Positions 8,689 to 16,506 of a DNA stretch of 58,219 nucleotides are shown in pieces. How positions within the stretch are numbered: position 1 is the stretch's first letter; each line of letters opens with the position of its first letter. The translations under genes and the position numbers were made by a program. This DNA comes from an uncultured Treponema sp. (GTDB taxonomy: Bacteria; Spirochaetota; Spirochaetia; Treponematales; Treponemataceae). A model generated the notes under the pieces. The model was given only the letters and a program-made list of their open reading frames with translations, was not told the DNA's origin and did no database searches. The DNA lies in the NCBI GenBank assembly GCA_947178095.1, contig CAMWWZ010000004.1:1-58219 (forward strand), in the 5' to 3' direction.

Positions 8689-9588
8689 ATGAAAATCACT
8701 TCGGTTTGCTTAAGTCCTACGATTCAGAGAACTGTTTCGTTCAAGACTTTCATTTTGAACAAAGTCAATCGCTCGGAACGATACGGCGTGTGGGCTTCCG
8801 GCAAAGCCGTGAATGCCGCCCGCGTTTTGAATCAGCTCGAACAAGGCTGCGTGCGCGTTGTTTGTCCGCTCGGCGAAGAAAATTATCGACGTTTTGCCGA
8901 ATTTGCGGAACGCGACATTTTGCCTTTGAGTTCTGTTATGATTCCAGGGAACACTCGCGAATGCTGGACGGTTTTGGATTCCACCGCGCACACGACGACT
9001 GAACTTGTGGTGGGCGAGCCGGCTTTGGAAAAATTGCCGGAAAGCAAAGTCGAAGAATTCATCGACGCGATTGCGGAAAGCCTTTCGGATTCCGACGCGC
9101 TTTTGCTCGCTGGCAGCCGCCCGGAAATTTGGCCCGACGATTTTTTCACGCGAATTTGCCAAATGGCCGCCGAACAAAATAAAATCACTTTGGCGGATTT
9201 TTGGGGCGACGATTTGAAGCGCACTCTCAAAACTTGCGAGCCTACAATCATCAAAATAAACGAAGAAGAATTTTTTTCCACGTTCGGAGGAAAGGGCGGC
9301 GCGGCGGGCTTGAAAAACGCGCTTATTTCCGCAAGCAAAAAAAATGATTCGATTTTCATCGTGACGCGCGGAGACAAAAGCACGCTTGCCGCGCAAAAAG
9401 GAAAAGTGTTCGAAGCCGAAAGCGAAAAGAATTTGCGCATTGTGAACACGACCGCATGCGGCGATGCTTTTGCCGGAGGATTTTTGTACGAGTTTTTGAA
9501 AACTGGCGAAATCCAAGCCGCGCTGGAAAAAGGAACTTGGTGCGCCGCGCGAAATTCGGAAAACGAATGCCCGGGTTCAATCCAATAA
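8689..9588 (+). CDS. PfkB-family sugar kinase (1-phosphofructokinase / tagatose-6-phosphate kinase type)
   Basis: This ribokinase-fold kinase of 299 residues most resembles the FruK/LacC subgroup, which phosphorylates a sugar phosphate with ATP. The N-terminal substrate motif reads ASGKAVNAARVL rather than the usual GGKGxN. The C-terminal anion-hole/catalytic motif reads NTTACGDAFAGG, where the family normally has GAGD or GCGD. The catalytic Asp is kept. These changes suggest altered specificity but not loss of activity. The ATG at 8689 has no Shine-Dalgarno, and the promoter abuts it. thrS follows after 37 bases and may be partly co-transcribed. Confidence 0.85.
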   Translation: MKITSVCLSPTIQRTVSFKTFILNKVNRSERYGVWASGKAVNAARVLNQLEQGCVRVVCPLGEENYRRFAEFAERDILPLSSVMIPGNTRECWTVLDSTAHTTTELVVGEPALEKLPESKVEEFIDAIAESLSDSDALLLAGSRPEIWPDDFFTRICQMAAEQNKITLADFWGDDLKRTLKTCEPTIIKINEEEFFSTFGGKGGAAGLKNALISASKKNDSIFIVTRGDKSTLAAQKGKVFEAESEKNLRIVNTTACGDAFAGGFLYEFLKTGEIQAALEKGTWCAARNSENECPGSIQ

Positions 9589-9625
9589 TATTTTGTAATT
9601 TTTAATTTCTATTAAGGAAGAATTT

Positions 9626-11377
9626 ATGTCAGACGAAAAACTTCATACTTTGCGCCACAGCCTTTCGCACGTTATGGCGGAAGCGATTTTGCATTTGTTT
9701 CCCGACGTGAAATTCGCCATCGGACCTGCGATTGAAAATGGATTTTATTATGACTTTGAATTCGGCGAAAAGAAAATTTCCGAAGAAGATTTTCCTGCGA
9801 TTGAAAAGGAAATGCGAAAAATTCTCGCCACGAATTCTGATTTTGTCCGCGAGGAAATTTCGCGCGAAGCGGCTTTGGAACGTTTCAAAAATCAGCCGTA
9901 CAAAATCGAATTGATTCAAGATTTGCCCGAAGGCGAAACGATTTCGATTTTCACGCAGGACGGCTTTTGCGATTTGTGCCGCGGCCCGCACGTTTCAAAC
10001 ACTCGCGAAATCAACGCGCAAAGTTTTAAGCTTGCGAAAATTGCGGGCGCGTATTGGCGCGGCGATTCCGCCCGTCCGATGCTCACTCGCGTTTACGCCT
10101 TCGCATTTGAAAAGCCGAACGATTTGAAAGAATATCTCAAAATGCTCGAGGAAGCCGAAAAGCGCGACCACAGAAAATTGGGCGTGCAGATGGATTTGTT
10201 TCATTTGGACACGGAAGATCCCGGTCAGATTTTTTGGCATCCGAACGGCTGGCAGCTTTACGTTACGCTTCAAGATTACATGCGCCAAAAAGTTTCGGCG
10301 GACGGATATCAGGAAGTGAACACGCCTGCGATAATGCCGCGCTCGCTTTGGGAACGCAGCGGACACTGGGGGCATTATCAAAAAAATATGTTTATCACCG
10401 AAAGCGAAAAACGCATCTTCGCAGTGAAGCCGATGAATTGTCCGGGCGCGCTTGAGATTTTCAAAAGCCGCACTCGCAGTTACAAGGATTTGCCTTTGCG
10501 CCTTGCGGAATTCGGACACTGCGTCCGCAACGAGCCAAGCGGCACACTTCACGGAATTATGCGAGTTCGCGGATTCGTGCAGGACGACGCGCACATCATT
10601 TGCACTGAAGATCAAATCGAAAGCGAAGTGGAAAAATTCTGCCGGCTTTTGCTTGACGTTTACAAGGATTTCGGATTTGAAAAAAATCTCATCGTAAAAC
10701 TTTCTACGATGCCGGAAGATCATGTTGGCACGGAAGAAACTTGGCGACAGGCGGAAAAAAAATTGGGCGCGGCTTGCAACGCCGCCGGAATGGAATACGA
10801 AATCCAGCCGGGCGAAGGCGCGTTCTACGGTCCGAAACTCGAATACACTTTGGTTGACGCGCTCGGCCGCCAATGGCAGTGCGGAACGATTCAGCTGGAT
10901 TACCAATTGCCTGGCCCCGAAAGGCTCAACGCCGAATATGTGGGCGCGGACAACGCCAAGCACAATCCAGTGATGCTTCATCGCGCGGTGCTCGGCTCGA
11001 TAGAAAGATTTTTGGGAATCCTTATTGAAAATTACGCGGGCGCATTTCCGGCGTGGCTCGCGTTCGAACAAGTGGCTGTCGTGCCGATTGCCTCCACTTT
11101 CGACGATTATGCAAAAGAAGTGGACGCGGCTTTGAAAGCGGCAGGCATTCGCAGCAACGCTTATTTGGACGACGGCAACATGAAGGCAAAAATCAAGCTT
11201 GTTTCCTCGGAACACAAAACGCCGTACATTCTCGTCGTCGGCAAAAACGAAATGGAAAGCAAAACCGTTTCCTGCCGCTTCCGTTTTTCAAGCGGTCTCG
11301 AACAGCGCACTTTCCAATTGCAGGAATTCGTTGAATACGTCAAAGAAAAAAACGCAACGCATTTCAACGGAATTTAA
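9626..11377 (+). CDS. thrS: Threonyl-tRNA synthetase lacking the N-terminal TGS domain
   Basis: This enzyme charges tRNA-Thr. It has 583 residues, against about 640 in the common form. It begins directly with the editing domain, whose HxxxH motif is at His11/His15, with the matching CDLCRGPH later. The small N-terminal TGS domain is therefore absent. The class II catalytic core follows (motif 2 around [15 protein letters not shown] RNEPSG, Zn-binding Cys in MNCPGALE, motif 3 [12 protein letters not shown]). The C-terminal anticodon-binding domain ends the protein. The ATG at 9626 follows an AAGGAAG Shine-Dalgarno. No upstream in-frame extension could encode TGS, because pfkB-type coding ends at 9588. 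Confidence 0.96.
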   Translation: MSDEKLHTLRHSLSHVMAEAILHLFPDVKFAIGPAIENGFYYDFEFGEKKISEEDFPAIEKEMRKILATNSDFVREEISREAALERFKNQPYKIELIQDLPEGETISIFTQDGFCDLCRGPHVSNTREINAQSFKLAKIAGAYWRGDSARPMLTRVYAFAFEKPNDLKEYLKMLEEAEKRDHRKLGVQMDLFHLDTEDPGQIFWHPNGWQLYVTLQDYMRQKVSADGYQEVNTPAIMPRSLWERSGHWGHYQKNMFITESEKRIFAVKPMNCPGALEIFKSRTRSYKDLPLRLAEFGHCVRNEPSGTLHGIMRVRGFVQDDAHIICTEDQIESEVEKFCRLLLDVYKDFGFEKNLIVKLSTMPEDHVGTEETWRQAEKKLGAACNAAGMEYEIQPGEGAFYGPKLEYTLVDALGRQWQCGTIQLDYQLPGPERLNAEYVGADNAKHNPVMLHRAVLGSIERFLGILIENYAGAFPAWLAFEQVAVVPIASTFDDYAKEVDAALKAAGIRSNAYLDDGNMKAKIKLVSSEHKTPYILVVGKNEMESKTVSCRFRFSSGLEQRTFQLQEFVEYVKEKNATHFNGI

Positions 11378-11398
11378 TTTGCAAGAAATATTTTCAAA

Positions 11399-11427
11399 AC
11401 ATCCGCGCACGATTTCCGCGCGGATGT
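11399..11427. terminator. Hairpin between convergent thrS and GrpB gene
   Basis: The arms ACATCCGCGC (11399-11408) and GCGCGGATGT (11418-11427) form a 10-bp G+C-rich stem. A short T run follows on the minus strand only. Confidence 0.5.
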
Positions 11428-11454
11428 CAAACGCCAAATAATCCGCACCAAATT

Positions 11455-12000
11455 TCACTTCGCGGATTTCGCTTCGTTCGTATATTTTTGAACGAACTCC
11501 GTTTTTGCCGCAGTATAGCCGTCTCTGTCATGCTCGAATTTTTTCCATAACGTCAATTTCAATTTTTCGTATTCGCGGGCAATGTCGGGATGTTCGACAA
11601 GATAATCGCGAAAATACAATTCGTCATTATCGCCAATAAATCTCAAATGCAAATGAAACACTTTTTCGGCAAAACCGTTTTCCGTGTAGCCTTTGTTAAA
11701 AGAAAGTCTCGCTGCACTTTGGCTCATGCAAATGTAGCCGTTTTCCGCGAGCAGATTTTTGAAAGCCGCCAAATCGCATTTCTTTGGAACTTCGACAAGA
11801 ATGTCAACAATCGGCTTTGCCCATATCGAACTTATCGCCGTGCTTCCTATGTGATTTATGACAGCATTGGGAATGATTTTCTCCAAAGCAGTTTTTTCTT
11901 CGGCATACCAAATTTTCCAGCAGTCCCGATGTTCTGTTAAAAAAATAGGAAACAACTGCCAAAGTTCTTCCAAACTCATTTCAGATAAATTTTTCGCCAT
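11455..12000 (-). CDS. GrpB/UPF0157 family protein
   Basis: The protein has 181 residues with the family signature HIGSTAISSIWAKPIVDILVEV (read as HIGSTA and KPIVDILVEV) at about 53-75. GrpB proteins have a nucleotidyltransferase-like fold and are often mis-annotated as CoaE-linked. The substrate is unknown. The ATG at 12000 is preceded by GGTGAG. The gene lies between convergent thrS and the phosphotransferase gene, on the same strand as the latter and 68 bases after it, so they may be co-transcribed. Confidence 0.85.
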   Translation of the reverse strand: MAKNLSEMSLEELWQLFPIFLTEHRDCWKIWYAEEKTALEKIIPNAVINHIGSTAISSIWAKPIVDILVEVPKKCDLAAFKNLLAENGYICMSQSAARLSFNKGYTENGFAEKVFHLHLRFIGDNDELYFRDYLVEHPDIAREYEKLKLTLWKKFEHDRDGYTAAKTEFVQKYTNEAKSAK

Positions 12001-12068
12001 TAGCTCACCAATTTACAAATATATATTTTTTTACAAAAACGGCTTAAAACTTTGTTTTTGTGCTCCGT

Positions 12069-12983
12069 TTATTCTGCTTCAGCGATTTGTTCGCGCCATT
12101 TTTTCCATAGCATTTCATATATCCGATTAAGCCCTTTTATAATTTCGTCACTCACTGAAATTTTTTTATCGCCAAATTGAGTGCCGCGCTCACCCATAAA
12201 ATCCACGCAATAAAGCAAAGAATAAAAACAAAAAGCTTTCATTTCGGAAGCGTCGCAGCCTCTTTCTTTCAAAAGATAATCCACATAATCCGTTTTACAA
12301 TTCATATTCAGAAGCGAGACATACGTCAATGCTATAAATGTGAGATCGTCTCCGATTCCAATCCAGTCAATGTCAATGACTCCCGATAGCCTGCCGTTAT
12401 GAATAAGCAGATTTTTTGTGCTTATATCGTCAAGATACGCGACAGGCTTTATGGCGGAAAAATATTCTTTCAAAAAAATTTTTTGTTTTTTTAGCCGTTC
12501 GACTTTTTGACTGGCAAAATACCCGTTCCGCAAAATCAGTTTGTCCGCTCGTTCAAGCATATCGTCAACAAAATTTTCCCACGACCATGCTTCATCGATA
12601 TTCTCCAAAGGCAGACGCGAAACTTTTCTTTGTATTTTTATGACTTCCTTTGCGATTTCCCTTTTCTCCGCTTCCGTTAAATCGCGGTACACAAGGCCGA
12701 TATCTTTTCCCTCAATATAATTCAAAATAATATAACTGCATTTTTGATATTGTCCGCAAAATAAAACCTTTGGAACAGGAATATCAAGCGCGGACAATTT
12801 TTTCAGCAAGCAAATCGTATCTTTATATGCGTCGTTATCCTCGCTGCATCTGATGATATATTTAATATCATCGCACTTTATGATATAGACGTAATTTCCT
12901 ATCCCCATTGCGCAGCGTTCAATTTCCTGTGGCATTTTTTTGAAACAGGAAAAAAATATTTCTGAAATTATTTTACTGTTCAT
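12069..12983 (-). CDS. APH/choline-kinase-like phosphotransferase
   Basis: The protein kinase-like fold transfers phosphate to a small molecule. The ATG at 12983 gives 304 residues. A GTG at 12995 is also possible and lies about 8 bases after a TATAAA box. The nucleotide-binding lobe contains YVYIIKCDDIKYIIRC. The catalytic loop reads YLDDISTKNLL (Brenner-type motif with D and N) and the metal motif is DIDW, about residues 190-220. Resemblance to aminoglycoside phosphotransferases is at fold level only, so drug resistance should not be assumed. It is followed by the GrpB-family gene. Confidence 0.82.
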   Translation of the reverse strand: MNSKIISEIFFSCFKKMPQEIERCAMGIGNYVYIIKCDDIKYIIRCSEDNDAYKDTICLLKKLSALDIPVPKVLFCGQYQKCSYIILNYIEGKDIGLVYRDLTEAEKREIAKEVIKIQRKVSRLPLENIDEAWSWENFVDDMLERADKLILRNGYFASQKVERLKKQKIFLKEYFSAIKPVAYLDDISTKNLLIHNGRLSGVIDIDWIGIGDDLTFIALTYVSLLNMNCKTDYVDYLLKERGCDASEMKAFCFYSLLYCVDFMGERGTQFGDKKISVSDEIIKGLNRIYEMLWKKWREQIAEAE

Positions 12984-13062
12984 ATATTTTTCCACACGGA
13001 TTTTTATACTTGTTCACAGAAATTTTTCGCTTTCATTTTTATTCTAAAAAATAATTTGAAAT

Positions 13063-13788
13063 TCATCCTAATACAGCCAATGCCAAACTAATTGAAGCAA
13101 ACAAGTTGCACAAACAATGAAAGCACATACTTATGTAAAAATTCTTTTTCTTGTATGCCACAAATGCAACTGGAGTAAATATCAATATACGAAATATGTT
13201 ATTAAAGGGCAGCCAAAAATGATAAAGTGAAAATAAAACAGTTACAAGTATCGGAGTAAACGAACTTTGCTTTTTATAATGAGATGTCAAATAGCCTCTG
13301 AAAAACAATTCTTCTGTTATTGGTCCGAGCAGCACATCAAAAACGCCGAAATATATGCAAGTAAAAATCAGCATTTGTTTGGAAAAAGATTTCAGATAAT
13401 CATAATTTGTCCAATCAAATCCCAACGGCAAATTATTAAGCACAGAAGCTCTCGCCTTTGCAAAAATCTGATTTTCGATAGGAGCGACAAAAGCTAAAAT
13501 CAATCCTGCTATGCAAAAGAAAATAAATGCAATTATCAATATTTTCCAAACAGCAATTTTTTCATGTCTTACAAATGCGCTTTTAAGCGAATATTTTCCG
13601 CTTTCTTTTTTACTCGCTGAAAGGATCATCCATAATTCCATAGGCACTAAAATAAATGTGCCCAATATACAAAACAGAAGTATTTGCGGTATATTGCAAA
13701 AATGCCCCAATAGCAAATAACTCAAGCTAAAAACTGTCGTAGGTATAAAAATTCTTAACAAAAGACCTTTTGTGCCTATTTTGTTCAT
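13063..13788 (-). CDS. CPBP-family intramembrane metalloprotease
   Basis: This is a multi-pass membrane protein of the type II CAAX-processing/bacteriocin-immunity family. About six to eight hydrophobic segments are visible. The conserved motifs are EELFFRG (EExxxR), HFW and HCLCN, which form the metal-binding glutamate protease site. The ATG at 13788 gives 241 residues. A TTG at 13806 with a GGAG inside the frame is an alternative, and the spacing of neither start is ideal. It follows hisB on the same strand but is A+T-richer and probably acquired separately. The substrate is unknown. Confidence 0.85.
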   Translation of the reverse strand: MNKIGTKGLLLRIFIPTTVFSLSYLLLGHFCNIPQILLFCILGTFILVPMELWMILSASKKESGKYSLKSAFVRHEKIAVWKILIIAFIFFCIAGLILAFVAPIENQIFAKARASVLNNLPLGFDWTNYDYLKSFSKQMLIFTCIYFGVFDVLLGPITEELFFRGYLTSHYKKQSSFTPILVTVLFSLYHFWLPFNNIFRILIFTPVAFVAYKKKNFYISMCFHCLCNLFASISLALAVLG

Positions 13789-13844
13789 ATCAGATAAATT
13801 CTCCAAACTTTGAGTCGCGCGACGGCATTTATTTTCGCGGCATT

Positions 13845-14477
13845 CTAAACAATGATTCCTTTCGTACTGGGAACTTGCCCTCCCCGGCGCGGATCAATTT
13901 CGACTGCGTTGCGAATTGCGCGCGCGGCCGCTTTGAACAAGCCTTCGATTTTGTGATGATCGCTTCTTCCGCGCAATGTGTCCAAATGCAAATTGCATTT
14001 TGCGTTCTGCACAAATCCATTCCAAAAATCTTCGAAGCAGTCGGTTTGGAAAGAATATTCCTTGCCGTTTTCGTCGGAACTGACGAGCGGAATTCCGGTG
14101 AGTTTCGCTTCGCAAACCAAATAAGGTCGCCCGCCAAAATCCACCGCCGCCCGCAAAAGGCTTTCGTCCATCGGGTACAAAAACGAGCCACTTCTGAAAA
14201 TGCCCGCGCAGTCGCCCAAGGCTTTTGCAAAACACATTCCCAAAACAATTCCCGTGTCTTCAATTGTATGATGCTGGTCAACATTGAGGTCGCCTTGAAT
14301 CGAGCCGCTCAAATCGAAAAGGCCGTGCTTGCAAAACGAGCGCAACATGTGGTCGAAAAATCCAATTGGATTTCGCACATCGCAAATTCCACTTCCGTCC
14401 AAATTCAGCGTCAAAGAAATTTGCGTTTCGCCAGTTTTCCGTTCGACAGTCGCGATTCGATTTTTTTTACTTTCCAT
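13845..14477 (-). CDS. hisB: Imidazoleglycerol-phosphate dehydratase
   Basis: This catalyses the sixth step of histidine synthesis, in the cytoplasm. The ATG at 14477 follows GAGGA and gives 210 residues, close to the usual 195-200. The longer frame to 14522 runs into hisG and is rejected. Metal-binding and active-site motifs are intact: NPIGFFDHML at 36-45, DQHHTIEDTG at 68-76, and SDHHKIEG near the C terminus. It begins 10 bases after the hisG stop, so the two form an operon. Only these two his genes are in the window, so the pathway must be completed elsewhere. Confidence 0.96.
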   Translation of the reverse strand: MESKKNRIATVERKTGETQISLTLNLDGSGICDVRNPIGFFDHMLRSFCKHGLFDLSGSIQGDLNVDQHHTIEDTGIVLGMCFAKALGDCAGIFRSGSFLYPMDESLLRAAVDFGGRPYLVCEAKLTGIPLVSSDENGKEYSFQTDCFEDFWNGFVQNAKCNLHLDTLRGRSDHHKIEGLFKAAARAIRNAVEIDPRRGGQVPSTKGIIV

Positions 14478-14487
14478 TTTTTCCTCG

Positions 14488-15381
14488 TCATTTAATAACT
14501 TTGCGAAGTTCGTATTCAACAATGTCCGTAGCTCCTAGCGATTTGAGCATCGGCAAAAGTTGCGGCACTTCGCTTTTTTGAACAGCGATTTTCACCGCGT
14601 AGCCGCGTCCGCCGAAAAGCGGGCTGATTGTCGGGCTTTTCATCGAGGGCAAGCCTTTTACCAACTTTTCAAAATTTTTGTCCAAGACATTCATCTCAAG
14701 CATCACAAGCCCGCGAGCGTTGAGCACTGCTTCGAAAAGCATTTTGAGTTCGAGAATTTTTTTCTTTTTAGCAGGATCTTTCATCGCCGACTTTGAAGCG
14801 TACATTCGCGTGGAAGATTCCATGAGCGTGTCAACGATTTTCAAATTGTTCGCGCGAAGCGAAGAGCCAGTGCTCGTATTGTCCACGAGGATTTGCGCGA
14901 GCGACGCGGCATTGTCCCGAACGAAGCCTTCGCTCGTGCCCCAAGTGCGGAAAACAGTTCCGTTGATTTTTTTCTCGCGAATCCATTTTTTGGAAATATT
15001 TTGATATTCCGTTGCGATCGTAATCGGCGCGGAATTTTTTCCGCTTGAAGAAGAAATCAATTTTGAAAAATCCACGGTGTCTGGAACGGCCGCCACAATC
15101 CGCACGCCATCAAATCCCAAATCCATAATTTCCGTAACTTTTCCCTGAACGCCGTTTTCGTAAACCCAATCTTTTCCGCTGAATCCCAAATCCGCCTTGC
15201 CGCTCGCCAAAAGCGCGCCGACAATCTGCGGCTTCACAACCTGAAACGCCAAGTCCGCCTGATTCGTAACGGGAAAATAAGTGCGCTCCGGCAAATGAAT
15301 CGAAATGCCGACATCGTTCAAAAGTTCGTAGACTGATTCGTAAATCCTGCCTTTGGCAAGAAGAATGTTCAATTTTTCCAT
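14488..15381 (-). CDS. hisG: ATP phosphoribosyltransferase (long form)
   Basis: This is the first and committed step of histidine synthesis. The start at 15381 gives 297 residues and the N terminus MEKLNILLAKGRIYES, typical of HisG (KGR motif). The frame upstream to 15396 overlaps the -10 box and is rejected. The bilobal catalytic domain includes the DLGFSGKDWVYE segment. About 75 C-terminal residues form the ACT-like regulatory domain of the long, HisZ-independent form, which is normally inhibited by histidine. It has no Shine-Dalgarno. The promoter places transcription start at the ATG. It shares its upstream region with the divergent gene at 15508. Confidence 0.95.
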   Translation of the reverse strand: MEKLNILLAKGRIYESVYELLNDVGISIHLPERTYFPVTNQADLAFQVVKPQIVGALLASGKADLGFSGKDWVYENGVQGKVTEIMDLGFDGVRIVAAVPDTVDFSKLISSSSGKNSAPITIATEYQNISKKWIREKKINGTVFRTWGTSEGFVRDNAASLAQILVDNTSTGSSLRANNLKIVDTLMESSTRMYASKSAMKDPAKKKKILELKMLFEAVLNARGLVMLEMNVLDKNFEKLVKGLPSMKSPTISPLFGGRGYAVKIAVQKSEVPQLLPMLKSLGATDIVEYELRKVIK

Positions 15382-15387
15382 ACGAAC

Positions 15388-15416
15388 ATTATACAAAAAA
15401 ATCCACGCGCGCGCAA
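15388..15416 (-). promoter_or_regulatory. hisG promoter, leaderless type
   Basis: TTGCGC (15416-15411), a 17-base spacer and TATAAT (15393-15388) on the minus strand. The predicted start of transcription coincides with the hisG ATG at 15381. I see no attenuator leader. Confidence 0.8.
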
Positions 15417-15432
15417 GTACGAAAAAATTCTA

Positions 15433-15462
15433 TTGACAATCAATAATTTTCTGATTTATAAT
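15433..15462 (+). promoter_or_regulatory. Promoter of secreted coiled-coil protein
   Basis: TTGACA (15433-15438), an 18-base spacer and TATAAT (15457-15462). It is divergent from the hisG promoter. The leader is about 40 bases and carries a GGAGG Shine-Dalgarno. Confidence 0.75.
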
Positions 15463-15507
15463 GGAATATCAAATTTGGTGAAAACCGTTTTTAATTTTGG
15501 AGGAACT

Positions 15508-16428
15508 ATGAAAATAGTAAAGCAATTTATCATGGGTCTTATGGTGATGACTTTGGTTTCTTTTGCGTTCGCGCAGCAAAAGGAAAATCTTGACGATTAT
15601 CTCGACGAAATCAATTCGCTCATTCAGGAAGAAGTTTCGCTGGATGCGGCATATCGCAAGGAATCCGACGAAGCGATTGCCACGCTTCAAGCCGAGGCTC
15701 AAGAAAAGATCAACGAAGTTTCCGCGCAAGAAGCTTTCCCGTGGGAAAATTCTTACGAATACAGCCAGAGAATTCACTCACAGATTTTGGCGATTCAAGA
15801 GCAGCTCAAATCCGACATGGAAGAAAAAAACAAGGAATTGGCAAGCGCGTACAAATCCGACAAAAATGAAATCGCCCAGAAAAAGGCCGCGCTTTGGAAC
15901 GAAGTCGAGCAGAAAAAATTCCATTGCACGGACGACAAAGTTGAAGTTCTTTGCGGCGCGTTCGACACGCATCAAAAATATTGGCCGATTGTCGTAAGGA
16001 CAAAAGACAGCCAGTTGACTTACAGTTCCGGCGAACTCAAGCTTGAGCCGAACATGGACGAAATCGAAACTGAATTCTACAAAGTTCAGGATCTCATCGA
16101 CAATAATCAAATCGCCGCCGAAATCAACGTTCGCGTTCAGCAGAAAAATCCTTCGGCAAACACTTACGAAATCTGCCTCGTGGACATCGTGCTTTACGAT
16201 TCGGACAACGAAGTGCTCTACACTTTCCCGGGATATTCGCAAGTGATTCAAACCGTGGATTACATCAAAGATGCCTACGATCCCACCGCCGAACCTGCGG
16301 AAATTTCACGCGATTCAGATTCCGAAGAAAACAATTCGGAAGCCGAGCCGCTGGAAAACGAATCTTCCGAAGATGAAGAATCAGTTGAAGAAGACGCAGA
16401 ATCGCTCGAAGTTGCGGAAGAAGAATAA
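15508..16428 (+). CDS. Secreted coiled-coil protein with acidic tail, unknown function
   Basis: The protein has 306 residues from the ATG at 15508, which follows GGAGGAACT. The earlier in-frame ATG at 15433 overlaps the promoter. Residues 1-23 form a signal peptide ending AFA|QQ. Residues about 25-130 are rich in Glu, Lys and Ala with heptad spacing and probably form a coiled coil. A mixed globular part lies at about 135-260, and the last 45 residues are almost all Glu, Ser and Asp. It is probably periplasmic. I do not recognise the family. It is followed by a strong bidirectional terminator and is a single-gene unit. Confidence 0.85.
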   Translation: MKIVKQFIMGLMVMTLVSFAFAQQKENLDDYLDEINSLIQEEVSLDAAYRKESDEAIATLQAEAQEKINEVSAQEAFPWENSYEYSQRIHSQILAIQEQLKSDMEEKNKELASAYKSDKNEIAQKKAALWNEVEQKKFHCTDDKVEVLCGAFDTHQKYWPIVVRTKDSQLTYSSGELKLEPNMDEIETEFYKVQDLIDNNQIAAEINVRVQQKNPSANTYEICLVDIVLYDSDNEVLYTFPGYSQVIQTVDYIKDAYDPTAEPAEISRDSDSEENNSEAEPLENESSEDEESVEEDAESLEVAEEE

Positions 16429-16447
16429 ACGCACATTTTAGCCAATT

Positions 16448-16484
16448 AAAAAAATCCGCGCGGAATTTTGCGCGGATTTTTTTT
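16448..16484. terminator. Bidirectional terminator
   Basis: A perfect 14-bp stem (16448-16461 with 16470-16483) is flanked by A and T runs. It serves the convergent genes at 15508 (+) and 16507 (-). Confidence 0.85.
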
Positions 16485-16506
16485 GTGCCGCCGATCAAGC
16501 CATAAT

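Noticed and set aside
8710..9516. 268-codon frame antisense to the PfkB-type kinase
   Set aside because: Biased Arg/Phe-rich shadow of a real gene with a good promoter and start.
9995..11215. 406-codon frame antisense to thrS
   Set aside because: thrS motifs are all present on the plus strand. The antisense frame has no known motif.
13845..14522. Longer hisB start at 14522
   Set aside because: It would overlap hisG. The ATG at 14477 has GAGGA and gives a normal N terminus.
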